From the NCBI GenBank assembly GCA_002291465.1, contig CP021238.1, positions 1,426,001-1,490,000 of the forward strand: a stretch of 64,000 nt of DNA, in the 5' to 3' direction. This document shows, one piece after another, positions 39,061-48,915 of the stretch; positions within the stretch are counted from its first letter, which is position 1, and each line of letters opens with the position of its first letter. The notes beneath the pieces were generated by a model. It was not told the origin of the DNA. It saw only the letters and a program-made list of their open reading frames with translations, and searched no databases. Position numbers and translations under genes: made by a program. Origin of the DNA: Mycobacterium lepraemurium. Its GTDB lineage: Bacteria; Actinomycetota; Actinomycetes; Mycobacteriales; Mycobacteriaceae.

Positions 39061-39778
39061 CTATCGATCCAGCACGCAGTCGCCGCACACCGAGCCCCCG
39101 GGCAGCCGGTAGAACAGGCAGCGGCTGGCCCGCCGGAAGTCCAGCGGCGGGCCGGTGACGGTGCCGGCGCCGGCCATGATGCCGGTGTCCAGCAGCGCCA
39201 GGGTGGTCTCGACGATCGCGGAGCGCAGGTCGGGCCGCGCCGACAACAGCGCCCGCGCCGCCCCGACCAGCGCCGAGGCCACGTTGCCGGCGAGCAGGGC
39301 GGGCGCCAGCCCGACGCGCAGGCCCGGCGGCCAGCGGACCCAGGTGCTTGTCCACCACGAGGCGATACAGCAACTCGGGGTGCGGCGCGGTGACGCGCAG
39401 CCCGACGGGCTCGGGCAGCCGCAGCTACGCGCCGGTCGCGGCGCGGTGCAGGTCGCCGAGGTCGGGGACGACGCCGTGGCCGATCGCGCAGCCCAGCACC
39501 GGCGACCACAGCCGGCTGGCGTGGGCCAGGTGCACCAGCGAGGCGCCGATCCGCAGGTCACGGGTGCGGTAGCGGCGGGCGGTGGCCGCGATCAGGTCGG
39601 CGCTGCCGTCGGCGTAGCACTCGGTGACCGGGCGCCAGCCGGCCGGGTCGCCGCCCACGGTCAGGGCGAAGAAGCCGCCGTAGGACGACACTTCCGACAG
39701 TTGCGGGGAGATATCCAGGATGTCGGCCGGCCTTTCGCGGCTGCCGCGGCGCCGCGGCGTGTCGAACTTGAATCGAAC
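39061..39778 (-). pseudogene. FhuF-like (2Fe-2S) ferric-siderophore reductase family protein, amber and frameshift
   Basis: The C-terminal end DFRRASRCLFYRLPGGSVCG and DCVLDR carries the cysteine cluster that binds the 2Fe-2S centre in FhuF-like proteins. Upstream parts include LVHLAHASRLWSPVLGCAIG. An in-frame TAG at about 39425 (after RAATGA) and a frame change near 39335 (HLGPLAAG / LRVGLAPALLAGN) break it. Unbroken it would be about 240 residues and could reduce iron from siderophores. The likely GTG start at 39778 overlaps the recA SOS box. M. tuberculosis has only a short Cys-rich reading frame (Rv2737A) at this place, which may be a remnant of the same gene (inference). Confidence 0.7.
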
Positions 39779-39788
39779 ACCTGTTCGC
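39773..39788 (+). promoter_or_regulatory. LexA (SOS) box upstream of recA
   Basis: TCGAACACCTGTTCGC matches the mycobacterial SOS box TCGAAC-N4-GTTCGA at all but the last base. It lies 110 bases before the recA ATG, as in M. tuberculosis. Confidence 0.85.
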
Positions 39789-39817
39789 CTACTGTGAGGG
39801 GCGTTCGCAGCGTCAAC

Positions 39818-39840
39818 TTGTCGGTGGCCTTCTCTAGTGT
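39818..39840 (+). promoter_or_regulatory. RecA_NDp-type (PafBC-dependent) promoter of recA
   Basis: TTGTCGGTG (39818-39826), an eight-base spacer and TAGTGT (39835-39840) match the mycobacterial LexA-independent DNA-damage promoter TTGTCRGTG-N8-TAGNNT exactly. It lies between the SOS box and the recA ribosome site. Confidence 0.85.
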
Positions 39841-39897
39841 CACCGCCAACCGACCGATACCGGTCAGAAGACACACCGACTATAGGAGAGAGGCACC

Positions 39898-40950
39898 ATG
39901 ACGCAAGCCCCCGACCGCGAGAAGGCTCTCGAACTGGCGATGGCCCAGATCGAAAAGAGCTACGGGAAAGGCTCGGTGATGCGTCTCGGCGACGAGATGC
40001 GTCAGCCGATCTCGGTCATCCCGACCGGATCCATCGCTCTGGACGTCGCCCTGGGCATCGGTGGCTTGCCCCGCGGCCGGGTCGTGGAGATCTACGGCCC
40101 GGAATCCTCGGGTAAGACCACCGTCGCCCTGCACGCGGTGGCCAACGCCCAGGCCGCCGGCGGTGTCGCGGCGTTCATCGACGCCGAGCACGCGCTGGAC
40201 CCCGAGTACGCCAAGAAGCTCGGCGTGGACACCGATTCGTTGCTGGTCAGCCAGCCGGACACGGGGGAGCAGGCGCTCGAGATCGCCGACATGCTGATCC
40301 GCTCCGGCGCGCTGGACATCCTGGTCATCGACTCGGTGGCCGCGCTGGTGCCGCGCGCCGAGCTGGAGGGCGAGATGGGGGACAGCCACGTCGGGCTGCA
40401 GGCCCGGCTGATGAGCCAGGCGCTGCGGAAAATGACCGGCGCGCTGAACAATTCGGGCACCACCGCGATCTTCATCAACCAGCTGCGGGAGAAGATCGGG
40501 GTGATGTTCGGCAGCCCGGAGACCACGACGGGTGGCAAGGCGTTGAAGTTCTACGCCTCGGTGCGCATGGACGTGCGCCGTATCGAGACGCTCAAGGACG
40601 GCACCAACGCGGTCGGCAACCGCACCCGGGTCAAGATCGTCAAGAACAAGGTGTCGCCGCCGTTCAAGCAGGCCGAGTTCGACATCCTCTACGGCCGGGG
40701 AATCAGCCGGGAGGGTTCGCTGATCGACATGGGTGTGGATCAGGGCTTCATCCGCAAGTCCGGTTCCTGGTTCACCTATGAGGGCGAGCAGCTCGGCCAA
40801 GGCAAGGAGAACGCCCGCACCTTCTTGATGGAGAACGACGAGGTCGCCAACGAGATCGAGAAGAAGATCAAGGAAAAGCTCGGCATTGGCGCGGTCGTGA
40901 CCGATGACTTGTCCGATGACGGCGTCCTGCCCGCCTCCGTCGACTTCTGA
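39898..40950 (+). CDS. recA: Recombinase RecA
   Basis: 350 residues. It forms filaments on single-stranded DNA, drives strand exchange and triggers LexA self-cleavage. Walker [10 protein letters not shown] lies at residues 67-75, Walker B in [20 protein letters not shown], the DNA-binding loop in [19 protein letters not shown]. Unlike M. tuberculosis and M. leprae RecA it has no intein: the M. tuberculosis insertion point in VKNK/SPPF reads straight through. AGGAG lies ten bases before the ATG. Both a LexA box and a LexA-independent damage promoter precede it. Confidence 0.98.
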   Translation: MTQAPDREKALELAMAQIEKSYGKGSVMRLGDEMRQPISVIPTGSIALDVALGIGGLPRGRVVEIYGPESSGKTTVALHAVANAQAAGGVAAFIDAEHALDPEYAKKLGVDTDSLLVSQPDTGEQALEIADMLIRSGALDILVIDSVAALVPRAELEGEMGDSHVGLQARLMSQALRKMTGALNNSGTTAIFINQLREKIGVMFGSPETTTGGKALKFYASVRMDVRRIETLKDGTNAVGNRTRVKIVKNKVSPPFKQAEFDILYGRGISREGSLIDMGVDQGFIRKSGSWFTYEGEQLGQGKENARTFLMENDEVANEIEKKIKEKLGIGAVVTDDLSDDGVLPASVDF

Positions 40951-41437
40951 GCCCTCCCGCGAGGAGCAGGTGCGGGCCCTGTGCCTGCGCCTGCTCACCG
41001 CGCGAGCGCGCACACGCGCCGAGCTGCACGGCCGGCTGGCCAAACGGGGCTATCCCGACGACGTCAGCACCGCGGTGCTCGACTGGCTGGCCGCCGTCGG
41101 CCTGATCGACGACGCCGACTTCGCCCAGCAGTGGGTGCAGTCCCGGCGGGCGCATGCCGGCAAGAGCAAGCGCGCCCTGGCCGCCGAGTTGCACACCAAG
41201 GGGGTGGACAACAACGTGATCACCAGCGTGCTGGCCGGGATCGACGCCGGCGCCGAGCGGGACCGGGCCGAGCAACTGGTCCGGTCCAAGCTGCGCCGCG
41301 AGACGCTGGCGGAGGACGACGCGCGGGTGACCCGCCGGCTGGTGGGGATGCTGGCCCGGCGCGGCTACAGCCAGAACCTGGCGTGCGAGGTGGTGCTGGC
41401 CGAGCTGGCCGCCGAGCGGGAGCGCCGCCGCGTCTAG
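40916..41437 (+). CDS. recX: RecA regulator RecX
   Basis: 173 residues of tandem three-helix RecX repeats: [20 protein letters not shown], then [20 protein letters not shown], and later [20 protein letters not shown]. RecX binds RecA filaments and limits RecA activity. The ATG at 40916 ([12 protein letters not shown]) aligns with Rv2736c and overlaps the end of recA by 35 bases, so the inhibitor is made from the same message. An ATG at 40904 would add four residues. Confidence 0.93.
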   Translation: MTASCPPPSTSEPSREEQVRALCLRLLTARARTRAELHGRLAKRGYPDDVSTAVLDWLAAVGLIDDADFAQQWVQSRRAHAGKSKRALAAELHTKGVDNNVITSVLAGIDAGAERDRAEQLVRSKLRRETLAEDDARVTRRLVGMLARRGYSQNLACEVVLAELAAERERRRV

Positions 41438-41488
41438 CCGATGACGTGCGGTTTCTCCCGTGCGGACCGCTCGCCGTACCATGGCCCC

Positions 41489-42994
41489 GTGACTTCGACG
41501 GTGGCCCGGGATGTTTCGAAGGTGCGCACCTATCAGGTGCGCACCTTCGGTTGCCAGATGAACGTGCACGACTCCGAGCGGCTGGCGGGTCTGCTGGAGG
41601 CGGCCGGCTACCGGCGGGCCGCCGAGGGCGCCGACGTCGCCGACGTGGTGGTGTTCAACACCTGCGCGGTCCGGGAGAACGCTGACAACAAGCTGTACGG
41701 CAACCTCAGCCACCTGGCGCCGCGCAAGCGGGGCAACCCGGAGATGCAGATCGCGGTCGGTGGCTGCCTGGCGCAGAAGGACCGCGAGGCCGTGCTGCGC
41801 CGGGCGCCCTGGGTCGACGTCGTGTTCGGCACCCACAACATCGGGTCGTTGCCCACCCTGCTGGAGCGGGCCCGGCACAACAAGGCCGCCCCGGTGGAGA
41901 TCGCCGAGGCGCTGCAGCAGTTCCCCTCGTCGCTGCCCAGTGCACGCGAATCCGCTTATGCTGCTTGGGTTTCCATCTCGGTCGGCTGCAACAACAGCTG
42001 CACGTTCTGCATCGTCCCGTCGTTGCGCGGCAAGGAGGTCGACCGCAGTCCCGACGACATCCTGGCCGAGGTCAGGTCCTTGGTGGCCGACGGCGTCCTC
42101 GAGGTCACGCTGCTGGGTCAGAACGTCAACGCCTACGGGGTGTCCTTCGCCGACCCGGCGCTGCCCCGCGACCGCGGCGCGTTCGCCCGGCTGTTGTGGG
42201 CCTGCGGCGACATCGACGGGCTGGAGCGGGTGCGCTTCACCTCGCCGCATCCGGCCGAGTTCACCGACGACGTCATCGAGGCCATGGCGCAGACCCCGAA
42301 CGTGTGCCCCGCCCTGCACATGCCGCTGCAGTCCGGCTCCGACCGGGTGCTGCGCGCGATGCGGCGCTCGTATCGCGCCGAGCGTTACCTCGGCATCATC
42401 GACCGGGTCCGGGCCGCCATGCCGCACGCCGCCATCACCACCGACCTGATCGTCGGGTTCCCCGGCGAGACCGAAGAGGACTTCGCGGCCACCCTGGACG
42501 TGGTGCGCCGGGCCCGGTTCGCGGCCGCCTTCACCTTCCAGTACTCCAAGCGGCCCGGCACCCCGGCCGCCGAGCTCGACAGGCAGATCCCGAAAGCCGT
42601 TGTGCAGGAACGCTATGAGCGCCTCGTCGAGCTGCAGGAGTCGATCTCGCTGCAGGGCAACCAGGTCCTGGTCGGCGAGACCGTCGAGCTGCTGGTCGCC
42701 ACGGGGGAGGGACGCAAGGACAGCGCCACCGCCCGGATGAGCGGACGCGCCCGCGACGGCCGGCTGGTGCACTTCGCCGCCGACGACCGGGTGCGCCCCG
42801 GCGACCTGGTCACCACGGCCATCACCGGGGCCGCACCGCACCACCTGATCGCCGACGCCGGCATCCTCAGCCATCGCCGCACCCGGGCCGGTGACGCGCA
42901 CGCCGCCGGCCGGCGCCCGCGCGGCGTCGGTCTCGGCATGCCCGGCGTCGGGCCGCCGGCCGGCCCGGCCCAACCCGTTGGATGTGCCTCATGA
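41489..42994 (+). CDS. miaB: tRNA-2-methylthio-N6-dimethylallyladenosine synthase MiaB
   Basis: 501 residues from GTG 41489. It adds a methylthio group to i6A37 in tRNAs that read UNN codons, after MiaA has acted (miaA is also in this window). It has the N-terminal MTTase domain ([19 protein letters not shown] with further Cys in [11 protein letters not shown] and GGCLAQKD), the radical-SAM cluster C167-x3-C-x2-C (CNNSCTFC), and a C-terminal TRAM domain. An ATG at 41441 would add sixteen residues without homology. Its stop overlaps the next ATG. Confidence 0.95.
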   Translation: MTSTVARDVSKVRTYQVRTFGCQMNVHDSERLAGLLEAAGYRRAAEGADVADVVVFNTCAVRENADNKLYGNLSHLAPRKRGNPEMQIAVGGCLAQKDREAVLRRAPWVDVVFGTHNIGSLPTLLERARHNKAAPVEIAEALQQFPSSLPSARESAYAAWVSISVGCNNSCTFCIVPSLRGKEVDRSPDDILAEVRSLVADGVLEVTLLGQNVNAYGVSFADPALPRDRGAFARLLWACGDIDGLERVRFTSPHPAEFTDDVIEAMAQTPNVCPALHMPLQSGSDRVLRAMRRSYRAERYLGIIDRVRAAMPHAAITTDLIVGFPGETEEDFAATLDVVRRARFAAAFTFQYSKRPGTPAAELDRQIPKAVVQERYERLVELQESISLQGNQVLVGETVELLVATGEGRKDSATARMSGRARDGRLVHFAADDRVRPGDLVTTAITGAAPHHLIADAGILSHRRTRAGDAHAAGRRPRGVGLGMPGVGPPAGPAQPVGCAS

Positions 42995-43586
42995 ACGACG
43001 ACCGCAACCACGACGACCTCCAGCTGGGCGCGCTGCGCACCCAGATCGAAGCCGCCGAACGGCGGGTGGCCGGCGGCATCGATCCCGGCGCCCGCGGCTT
43101 CGTGGTGTCGATCCTGGTGTTTGTGCTGCTGGGGTCGTTCATCCTGCCGCACACCGGCGACGTGCGCGACTGGGACGTGTTGTTCGGCACCCACGACGCG
43201 GGCGCGGCCGTGGTGGCCCTGCTGTCGCGGGTGTTCGGCTGGCTGGCACTGGTGTTCGGTGTGGGCTTCTCGACGCTGGCGCTGGTGACCCGGCGCTGGG
43301 CGCTGGCCTGGATCGCGTTGGCGGGCAACGTGATTGCCGGCGCCGCGGGGATGCTGGCGATCTGGTCGCGGCAGACCGTGCCCGCCGGGCATCCCGGGCC
43401 GGGGGCCTGATCGTCGCCTGGATCACCGTGCTGGTGCTCATCTACCAGTGGGCCCGGGTGGTGTGGTCGCGCACCATCGTGCAGCTCGCCGCGGAGGAGC
43501 AGCGCCGCCGGGTCGCCGCGCAACAGCAGTCGACCACCCTGCTCGACGATCTGCCCAAGCCCGAGGATCCCGCCGCCGGGACCTGA
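42991..43586 (+). pseudogene. Rv2732c-like membrane protein, one frameshift
   Basis: The ATG at 42991 overlaps the miaB stop. The first 135 residues hold three membrane helices (GFVVSILVFVLLGSFILP, VFGWLALVFGVGFSTLALV and LAWIALAGNVIAGAAGMLAI). A missing G near 43405, after GHPGPGA, ends that frame. The other frame continues at once as a fourth helix (LIVAWITVLVLIYQWARVVW) and a charged tail (LAAEEQRRRVAAQQQ). Unbroken it would be 197 residues, near Rv2732c. Function unknown. A single indel in a G-run could be an artefact. Confidence 0.65.
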
Positions 43587-43595
43587 CGCCGGCGG

Positions 43596-44927
43596 TCAGG
43601 GCTTACGGGACAGCGCCTCGACCGCCGCCCGCGCCCACTGCCGCCACTGCTCGGCGTTGGCCCGGGCCTCCTCGGCCTCCTTGGTGCGGCCCGCCGCGGC
43701 GGCCTTGCGGGCCTGCTGTTCGTACTGCTCGGCGCGGGCCTGGAACTGCTCGGCCCGGGCCTGCGCCTGCGGGTCGGACCAGCCCGCGTCGCCGGCCTCG
43801 CGCACCTTGTTCTCCACCGCGCGCAGCCGGCGCTCCAGCTCGGCGGAGCGCTCCCGCGGCACCTTGCCGATCGCATCCCACTTCTCGGCGATCGCGCGCA
43901 GCGCCGCCCGGGCGGCGCCGTGGTTGCCGGTGTCCAGTTTCTCCGCCTCGGCCAGCAACGCCTCCTTGGCGGCGGCGTTGGCGCGCAACTCCGCGTCCTT
44001 CTCCGCCGTCGCGGCGTTGCGCGCGGTGAAGAACACGTCCTGGGCCTGCTTGAACCGCCGCCACAGCGCGTCGTCGACCTCCCGGGCCGCGCGGCCGGCC
44101 GCCTTCCATTCGGCCAGCAGCTTGCGGAATTCCGCGCTGGTGGCCGTCCAGTCCGTCGATCCGGACAGCTCCTCGGCCCGCTCGCACAGCCGCTCCTTGG
44201 CCTGGCGGATGCTCGAGCGTTCCCGGTCCAACTCGGCGAAATGGGCGCTCCGCCGCCGGTTGAAGGCCTCCCGGGCCGCGCTGTAGCGCTTCCACAGCGC
44301 GTCGTCCACCCGGCGGTCCAGGCCGGTGATGGTCTTCCACTCGTCGAGGATCGCGCGCAGCCGGTCGCCGGCGGCCTTCCATTGCGTCGAGTTGGCGGCC
44401 AGCTCCTCGGCCTCGGCGGCCAGCGCCTCCTTGCGGGCGGTCTGGGCGGCCCGATGCTCCTCGCGCCGCGAGCGCTCGGCGGCGACGGCCGCCTCGGCCT
44501 GTTCGGCGAGGCTGGCCAGCCGGGCCGCGAGCGCATCGATGTCGCCCAGCACCGTCGCCATCGGCAGCGCCTCGGCCAGCTCGGAGGCGTGCGCCTTGAT
44601 CTTGCGCGCATCACCGGTCCCGGACGCCAGCCGCTCCTCCATCAGGGTGACCTCGGTGGCCAGGTCGTCGAACCGCCGGCCGAAGTGGGCGAACGCGGCC
44701 TCCCGGTCGCCGGCCTGCCAGGAGCCGACGACGCGCTCGCCGGCCGCGCTGATCAGCCACACCGTGCCGTCGTCGTCCACCCGCCCGAACCGGTGCGGGT
44801 CGCTGGGCGGCGGCACCACCACCGGGTGGGTGGCCGGGCGCCCCGGGCTCGCGGGCCGGGGACCGGGTCGCGGACCCGGGCGCGGCGCAGGCCGAGCCGA
44901 ATCGTCGCGAGGCTGGTCACCCGTCAT
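43596..44927 (-). CDS. DUF349 helical-repeat protein (Rv2731-like)
   Basis: 443 residues. A proline-rich N-terminus (about 45 residues) and a short beta domain ([20 protein letters not shown]) precede a series of about four DUF349 repeats, each a helical bundle of some 75 residues with recurring W-K/D and R-F/A patterns ([19 protein letters not shown], then [20 protein letters not shown]). The protein ends with an Ala-rich coiled coil. Function unknown. It is convergent with the Rv2732c-like gene and divergent from the transporter gene across about 390 bases. Confidence 0.85.
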   Translation of the reverse strand: MTGDQPRDDSARPAPRPGPRPGPRPASPGRPATHPVVVPPPSDPHRFGRVDDDGTVWLISAAGERVVGSWQAGDREAAFAHFGRRFDDLATEVTLMEERLASGTGDARKIKAHASELAEALPMATVLGDIDALAARLASLAEQAEAAVAAERSRREEHRAAQTARKEALAAEAEELAANSTQWKAAGDRLRAILDEWKTITGLDRRVDDALWKRYSAAREAFNRRRSAHFAELDRERSSIRQAKERLCERAEELSGSTDWTATSAEFRKLLAEWKAAGRAAREVDDALWRRFKQAQDVFFTARNAATAEKDAELRANAAAKEALLAEAEKLDTGNHGAARAALRAIAEKWDAIGKVPRERSAELERRLRAVENKVREAGDAGWSDPQAQARAEQFQARAEQYEQQARKAAAAGRTKEAEEARANAEQWRQWARAAVEALSRKP

Positions 44928-45319
44928 GCGCTCGTCACTACACCTTCCGCACCGTCCGCGCGGTCCACGTCCCGCGCGCCTGCCGCGCGTAGCGGCACCG
45001 TCTCCTGCAGCCGCGGATGACCGATCCAGGTTTTCCCAGCAGCTGCTTAACAGTATTCAAGCAGCTTGCCCCGCCGCTCGCCGCCACCTTGGCATTCCAC
45101 CGAAGAACGCCCGCCGGCTCCCTGCGACGTTCTCTTAGAGTTATCCAAGCGGCTACATATATTGCCGAGGTAACAATCGAGTGATCACCTTGGGACACGG
45201 TCCGCCAACGTGTGGGACGTCATGAATGTGTAGTTGAACTGAACGCGAATTGTGCGTGCATTTGCTTGCGCCTCGGGGAAAGCTAGTCCGGACGGGTCGC
45301 GAGGCGGAGGGGTCGGAAC
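44928..45319. other. 392-bp intergenic region between divergent genes
   Basis: No convincing gene on either strand: the frames here lack family resemblance, a ribosome site or normal codon use. It separates the divergent starts of the DUF349 gene and the membrane transporter gene, so it should hold both promoters. The section at about 45130-45180 is noticeably AT-rich (for example TACATATATTG). A purine-rich ribosome site lies just before the ATG at 45320. Confidence 0.5.
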
Positions 45320-46306
45320 ATGTCGAAGGTTGATGTCGCTGCGTTGATCGCCCTGTGCGCGGCGCTGGCCTCCGCGGTCGGCGACGTGATCCGCCAGCGC
45401 CCCGCGCACGAGATCACCGACAAACCGGTGGGCCACCTCGAACTGTTACGCATGTCGCTGCGCGACACGCGCTGGTGGCTGGGCGGCCTGGCCGCGATCA
45501 CCAACTACAGCCTGCAGGCCGCCGCGCTCGCCTGGGGGTCGGTGGTGCTGGTGACCGCCCTCCAGGTAACGGCGCTGCTATTCGCCCTGCCCCTCTACAC
45601 GCGGCTGGCCCACCAGCGAATCAAACCGCGGGAGTGGGCGTGGGCGCTGATTCTGGCCGCCACCCTGGCCGTGGTGATCATCGTCGGCGACCCGGCGTCC
45701 GGCAAGCAGCGCGCCCTGCTGCACATTTGGGTGATCGTGGCCCTGGTCATGGTGCCGGTGCTGGTGGCCTGCGTGGTGGCGGCGCGCAGGTGGGCCGGCA
45801 GCCCGTTCGCGGCGGTGCTGCTGGCGGTGGTCGCGGGTTTGTCGCTGGCGCTGTTCGCGGTGCTGACCAAGGGTGTGGTCGAGATGTCCGAGCACAGCCT
45901 GGTCGGCGTGCTGACCTCGCCGGAGTTCGTGCCCTGGCTGCTGGTGGCGCTGACCGGGATGATCTTCCAGCAATCGGCGTTTCGCGCCGGCGCGCTGACC
46001 GCCTCGTTGCCGACGATGACGGTGGCCAAGCCGGTGGTGGCCGGGCTGCTCGGCGTGCTGGTGCTCGACGAGACGCTCAACGCGCACGGCCCCAAGGCGT
46101 TCGTGCTGATCGGCGCCGTCGCGGTGGTGATCGTCGCGACCATCGCGCTGGCCCGCGGCGAGGCCGCCAGCATCAACCGGCTCGGGCCCGGCCCGGGCAG
46201 CGCCCCGCGAAAAGCCCGTGACGCCGTCGCCGACGTCGCCGCTGACGACGACGACACCGGTCCGTTCAGCGGCCGGCTGCTGGTGGCCGACAGCTCCCGG
46301 TGGTGA
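45320..46306 (+). CDS. DMT-superfamily (EamA-like) membrane transporter (Rv2729c-like)
   Basis: 328 residues with about nine to ten hydrophobic helices (including LIALCAALASAVGDVIRQR, VALVMVPVLVACVVAAR, VLLAVVAGLSLALFAVLTKG and FVLIGAVAVVIVATIALARG) arranged as two halves, as in DMT exporters, with a hydrophilic C-terminal tail from about residue 290. The substrate is unknown. It starts at ATG 45320 and is followed 35 bases later by the Rv2728c-like gene. Confidence 0.8.
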   Translation: MSKVDVAALIALCAALASAVGDVIRQRPAHEITDKPVGHLELLRMSLRDTRWWLGGLAAITNYSLQAAALAWGSVVLVTALQVTALLFALPLYTRLAHQRIKPREWAWALILAATLAVVIIVGDPASGKQRALLHIWVIVALVMVPVLVACVVAARRWAGSPFAAVLLAVVAGLSLALFAVLTKGVVEMSEHSLVGVLTSPEFVPWLLVALTGMIFQQSAFRAGALTASLPTMTVAKPVVAGLLGVLVLDETLNAHGPKAFVLIGAVAVVIVATIALARGEAASINRLGPGPGSAPRKARDAVADVAADDDDTGPFSGRLLVADSSRW

Positions 46307-46340
46307 GCCCGGGCGCGCCGGGCCACGTTAGTTTGGTGGC

Positions 46341-47039
46341 GTGCTGAGCGTCATCGCCATCGTCCCGTCGGCGCCGGTGCTCGTCCCCGAGCTCGCCGGA
46401 ACCGCCGCCGACGAGCTGGCCGAGCTGAGCGCCGCGACGCTCGCGGCGGCCGTGCTGCTGCCCGACCGCTGGCTGATCATCGGGACCGGCGCCGCCGACC
46501 AGGAGCTGGGCGACGACGCGGTGGGCACCTTCGCCGGATACGGGGTGGACGTGCGGGTCCGGCTGTCCCCGCCGGCCGACGGCCGGGCCGAGACGGGCCC
46601 GGCCGAACTCCCGCTGTGCGCGCTGGTGGGCGGCTGGATCCGCGGCCAGGTCCAGCCGCGGGCCGCCGCGCGGGCCCGCATCTATCGCGCCGACCACGCC
46701 GCCGACACCGCCGTGCGCCGCGGCCGGCAGTTGCGCGCCGAGCTGGACGCGCTGCCCGAACCGGTCGGGGTGCTGGTGGTGGCCGACGGCGCGAACACCC
46801 TGACCCCGGCCGCCCCCGGCGGTCACCACCCCGGCGACGCCGCCGCGCAGCAGGCCCTGGACGATGCACTGGCCGGCGGTGATATCGCCGCGCTGCGCCC
46901 GCTGCCGGGCCAGATCCTGGGCCGGGTCGCCTTCGGCGTGCTGGCCGGGCTGGCCGAGTCGGGGCCGCGCTCGGCCAAGGAGCTTTACCGGGGGGCGCCC
47001 TACGGGGTGGGCTACTTCGCCGGCGCCTGGCAGCTGTGA
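46341..47039 (+). CDS. Class III extradiol dioxygenase-like protein (Rv2728c-like)
   Basis: 232 residues beginning [19 protein letters not shown], the N-terminal pattern of LigB/MEMO-type proteins. The family metal ligands in their usual form are not obvious here, so catalytic activity is uncertain. Other blocks are [38 protein letters not shown] and [20 protein letters not shown]. The stop overlaps the miaA GTG by four bases, so the two are probably translated together. Function unknown. Confidence 0.75.
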   Translation: MLSVIAIVPSAPVLVPELAGTAADELAELSAATLAAAVLLPDRWLIIGTGAADQELGDDAVGTFAGYGVDVRVRLSPPADGRAETGPAELPLCALVGGWIRGQVQPRAAARARIYRADHAADTAVRRGRQLRAELDALPEPVGVLVVADGANTLTPAAPGGHHPGDAAAQQALDDALAGGDIAALRPLPGQILGRVAFGVLAGLAESGPRSAKELYRGAPYGVGYFAGAWQL

Positions 47040-47980
47040 CGGCGGCCGTGCGGCCACTGGCGATCATCGGCCCCACCGGCACCGGCAAGTCCCAGCTGGC
47101 GCTGGACGTCGCCGAACGGCTGGGCCCACTCGGCGCCGAGATCGTCAACGCCGACGCGATGCAGCTCTACTGCGGCCTGGACATCGGCACCGCCAAGCCG
47201 CCCGTCGACGCCCGCCGCGGCATCCCGCATCACCAGCTCGACGTCCTCGACGTCACCCAGACCGCGACTGTCGCCCGCTATCAGCGTGCCGCCGCGGCCG
47301 ACGTCGAGGCCATCCTGGCCGCCGGCGCGGTGCCGATCATCGTGGGCGGCTCCATGCTCTACATCCAGTCGCTGCTCGACGACTGGTCGTTCCCGGCCAC
47401 CGATCCGCGGGTGCGGGCGCGCTGGGAGCGGCGGCTGGCCGAGGTCGGGGTGGGCGAGCTGCACGCCGAGCTGGCCCGCCGCGATCCCGCGGCCGCCGCG
47501 GCCATCCTGCCCACCGACGCCCGGCGCACGGTGCGGGCGCTGGAGGTCATCGAACTGACCGGCTGGCCGTTCGCCGCCTCCGCGCCGCGGATCGGCGCGC
47601 CGCGGTGGGATACCGTCATCATCGGATTGGATTGCGACACAACGCTTCTCGACGAGAGGCTGGCCCGGCGCACCGACGCGATGTTCGAGCAGGGCCTGGT
47701 GGCGGAGGTGACCGCGCTGCTCGGGCGGGGGCTGCGCGACGGGGTCACCGCCGCGCGCGCCCTGGGCTACGCACAGGTGATCGACGCGCTCGACGCCGGC
47801 GGCGGCGACGAGCAGCTGCGGCAGGCCCGCGAGCAGACCTACGCGGGCACCCGGCGCTACGTGCGCCGGCAGCGGTCCTGGTTTCGCCGCGACCACCGGG
47901 TGCGCTGGCTCGACGCCGGCGCCTGCAGCCCGCCCCGCCTCGTCGACGCTGCCCTGGACGCCTGGCGCCATGTATCTTGA
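47036..47980 (+). CDS. miaA: tRNA dimethylallyltransferase MiaA
   Basis: 314 residues. It transfers the dimethylallyl group to A37 of tRNAs reading UNN codons, making the substrate of MiaB. The P-loop GPTGTGKSQ lies at residues 12-20. It is followed by [19 protein letters not shown], with the conserved D-x-x-Q, then [19 protein letters not shown] and [15 protein letters not shown]. It starts with GTG in an overlap with the previous gene and ends next to dapF. Confidence 0.95.
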   Translation: MTAAVRPLAIIGPTGTGKSQLALDVAERLGPLGAEIVNADAMQLYCGLDIGTAKPPVDARRGIPHHQLDVLDVTQTATVARYQRAAAADVEAILAAGAVPIIVGGSMLYIQSLLDDWSFPATDPRVRARWERRLAEVGVGELHAELARRDPAAAAAILPTDARRTVRALEVIELTGWPFAASAPRIGAPRWDTVIIGLDCDTTLLDERLARRTDAMFEQGLVAEVTALLGRGLRDGVTAARALGYAQVIDALDAGGGDEQLRQAREQTYAGTRRYVRRQRSWFRRDHRVRWLDAGACSPPRLVDAALDAWRHVS

Positions 47981-47984
47981 GCAG

Positions 47985-48869
47985 GTGAAATTCGCGAAGG
48001 GTCACGGCACCGAGAACGACTTCGTGCTGCTGTGCGACCCGCCGGCCGAGCTGCGCCTGACCGCGGCGGGCGTGGCCGCGCTGTGCGACCGGCGGCGCGG
48101 GCTGGGCGCCGACGGGGTGTTGCGGGTCACCACCGCCGGCGCAGCCGCCGCGGCCGGCGTGCTGGACCGGCTGCCCGACGGTGTGGCCGGCGACGACTGG
48201 TACATGGACTACCGCAACGCGGACGGCTCGGTGGCCCAGATGTGCGGCAACGGCGTGCGGGTCTTCGCGCACTATCTGCGCGCCAGCGGGCTGGAGACCC
48301 GCGCCGAATTCGTGGTCGGGTCGCTGGCCGGCCCCCGGCCGGTCACCGTGCACGCCGCCGACGCGACCGGCGCCGACGTCAGCGTCGACATGGGCAAGGC
48401 CAGCACGCTGGGCAGCGGGGGCAAGGCCTTCGAGGCGACCGTGGGGGGCCGGCGGTTCGTCGGCCTGGCGGTCGACGTGGGCAACCCCCACCTGGCCTGC
48501 CTGGACCCCGAGCTGAGCGTTGACGAGCTGACCGCGCTGGACGTCGCCGCGCCGGTGAGCTTCGATGCCGCCCAGTTCCCGGACGGGGTCAACGTCGAGG
48601 TCCTCACCGCACCGACGGCCGGGGTGGTGCACATGCGGGTGCACGAACGCGGCGTGGGCGAGACGCGCTCCTGCGGCACCGGAACCGTCGCCGCCGCCAT
48701 CGCCGCGCTGACCGCCGGCGGCGCCGACACCGGCACCCTGGCCGTGCGGGTACCGGGCGGCGACGTCGTCGTCACCGTCACCGACGCCACCAGCTACCTG
48801 CGCGGGCCTTCGGTGCTGGTGGCTCACGGCGAAATCAGCGAGGAATGGTGGCAGCAAGCGCAGCGTTAA
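47985..48869 (+). CDS. dapF: Diaminopimelate epimerase DapF
   Basis: 294 residues from GTG 47985. It converts LL- to meso-diaminopimelate for peptidoglycan and lysine. Two active-site cysteines: [13 protein letters not shown] (first) and [13 protein letters not shown] (second). The start [15 protein letters not shown] aligns with Rv2726c, favouring GTG 47985, five bases after the miaA stop. An ATG at 47970 would add five residues and overlap miaA. With dapA also here, two lysine-pathway genes are intact. Confidence 0.94.
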   Translation: MKFAKGHGTENDFVLLCDPPAELRLTAAGVAALCDRRRGLGADGVLRVTTAGAAAAAGVLDRLPDGVAGDDWYMDYRNADGSVAQMCGNGVRVFAHYLRASGLETRAEFVVGSLAGPRPVTVHAADATGADVSVDMGKASTLGSGGKAFEATVGGRRFVGLAVDVGNPHLACLDPELSVDELTALDVAAPVSFDAAQFPDGVNVEVLTAPTAGVVHMRVHERGVGETRSCGTGTVAAAIAALTAGGADTGTLAVRVPGGDVVVTVTDATSYLRGPSVLVAHGEISEEWWQQAQR

Positions 48870-48915
48870 TTCAGGTGCACGCCACCGAGTTTGCGTGCAT
48901 CATCTCCTATTGCCT

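Noticed and set aside
44938..45198. 86-codon minus-strand frame before the DUF349 gene
   Set aside because: No homology, no ribosome site, and it occupies the shared promoter region of two divergent genes.
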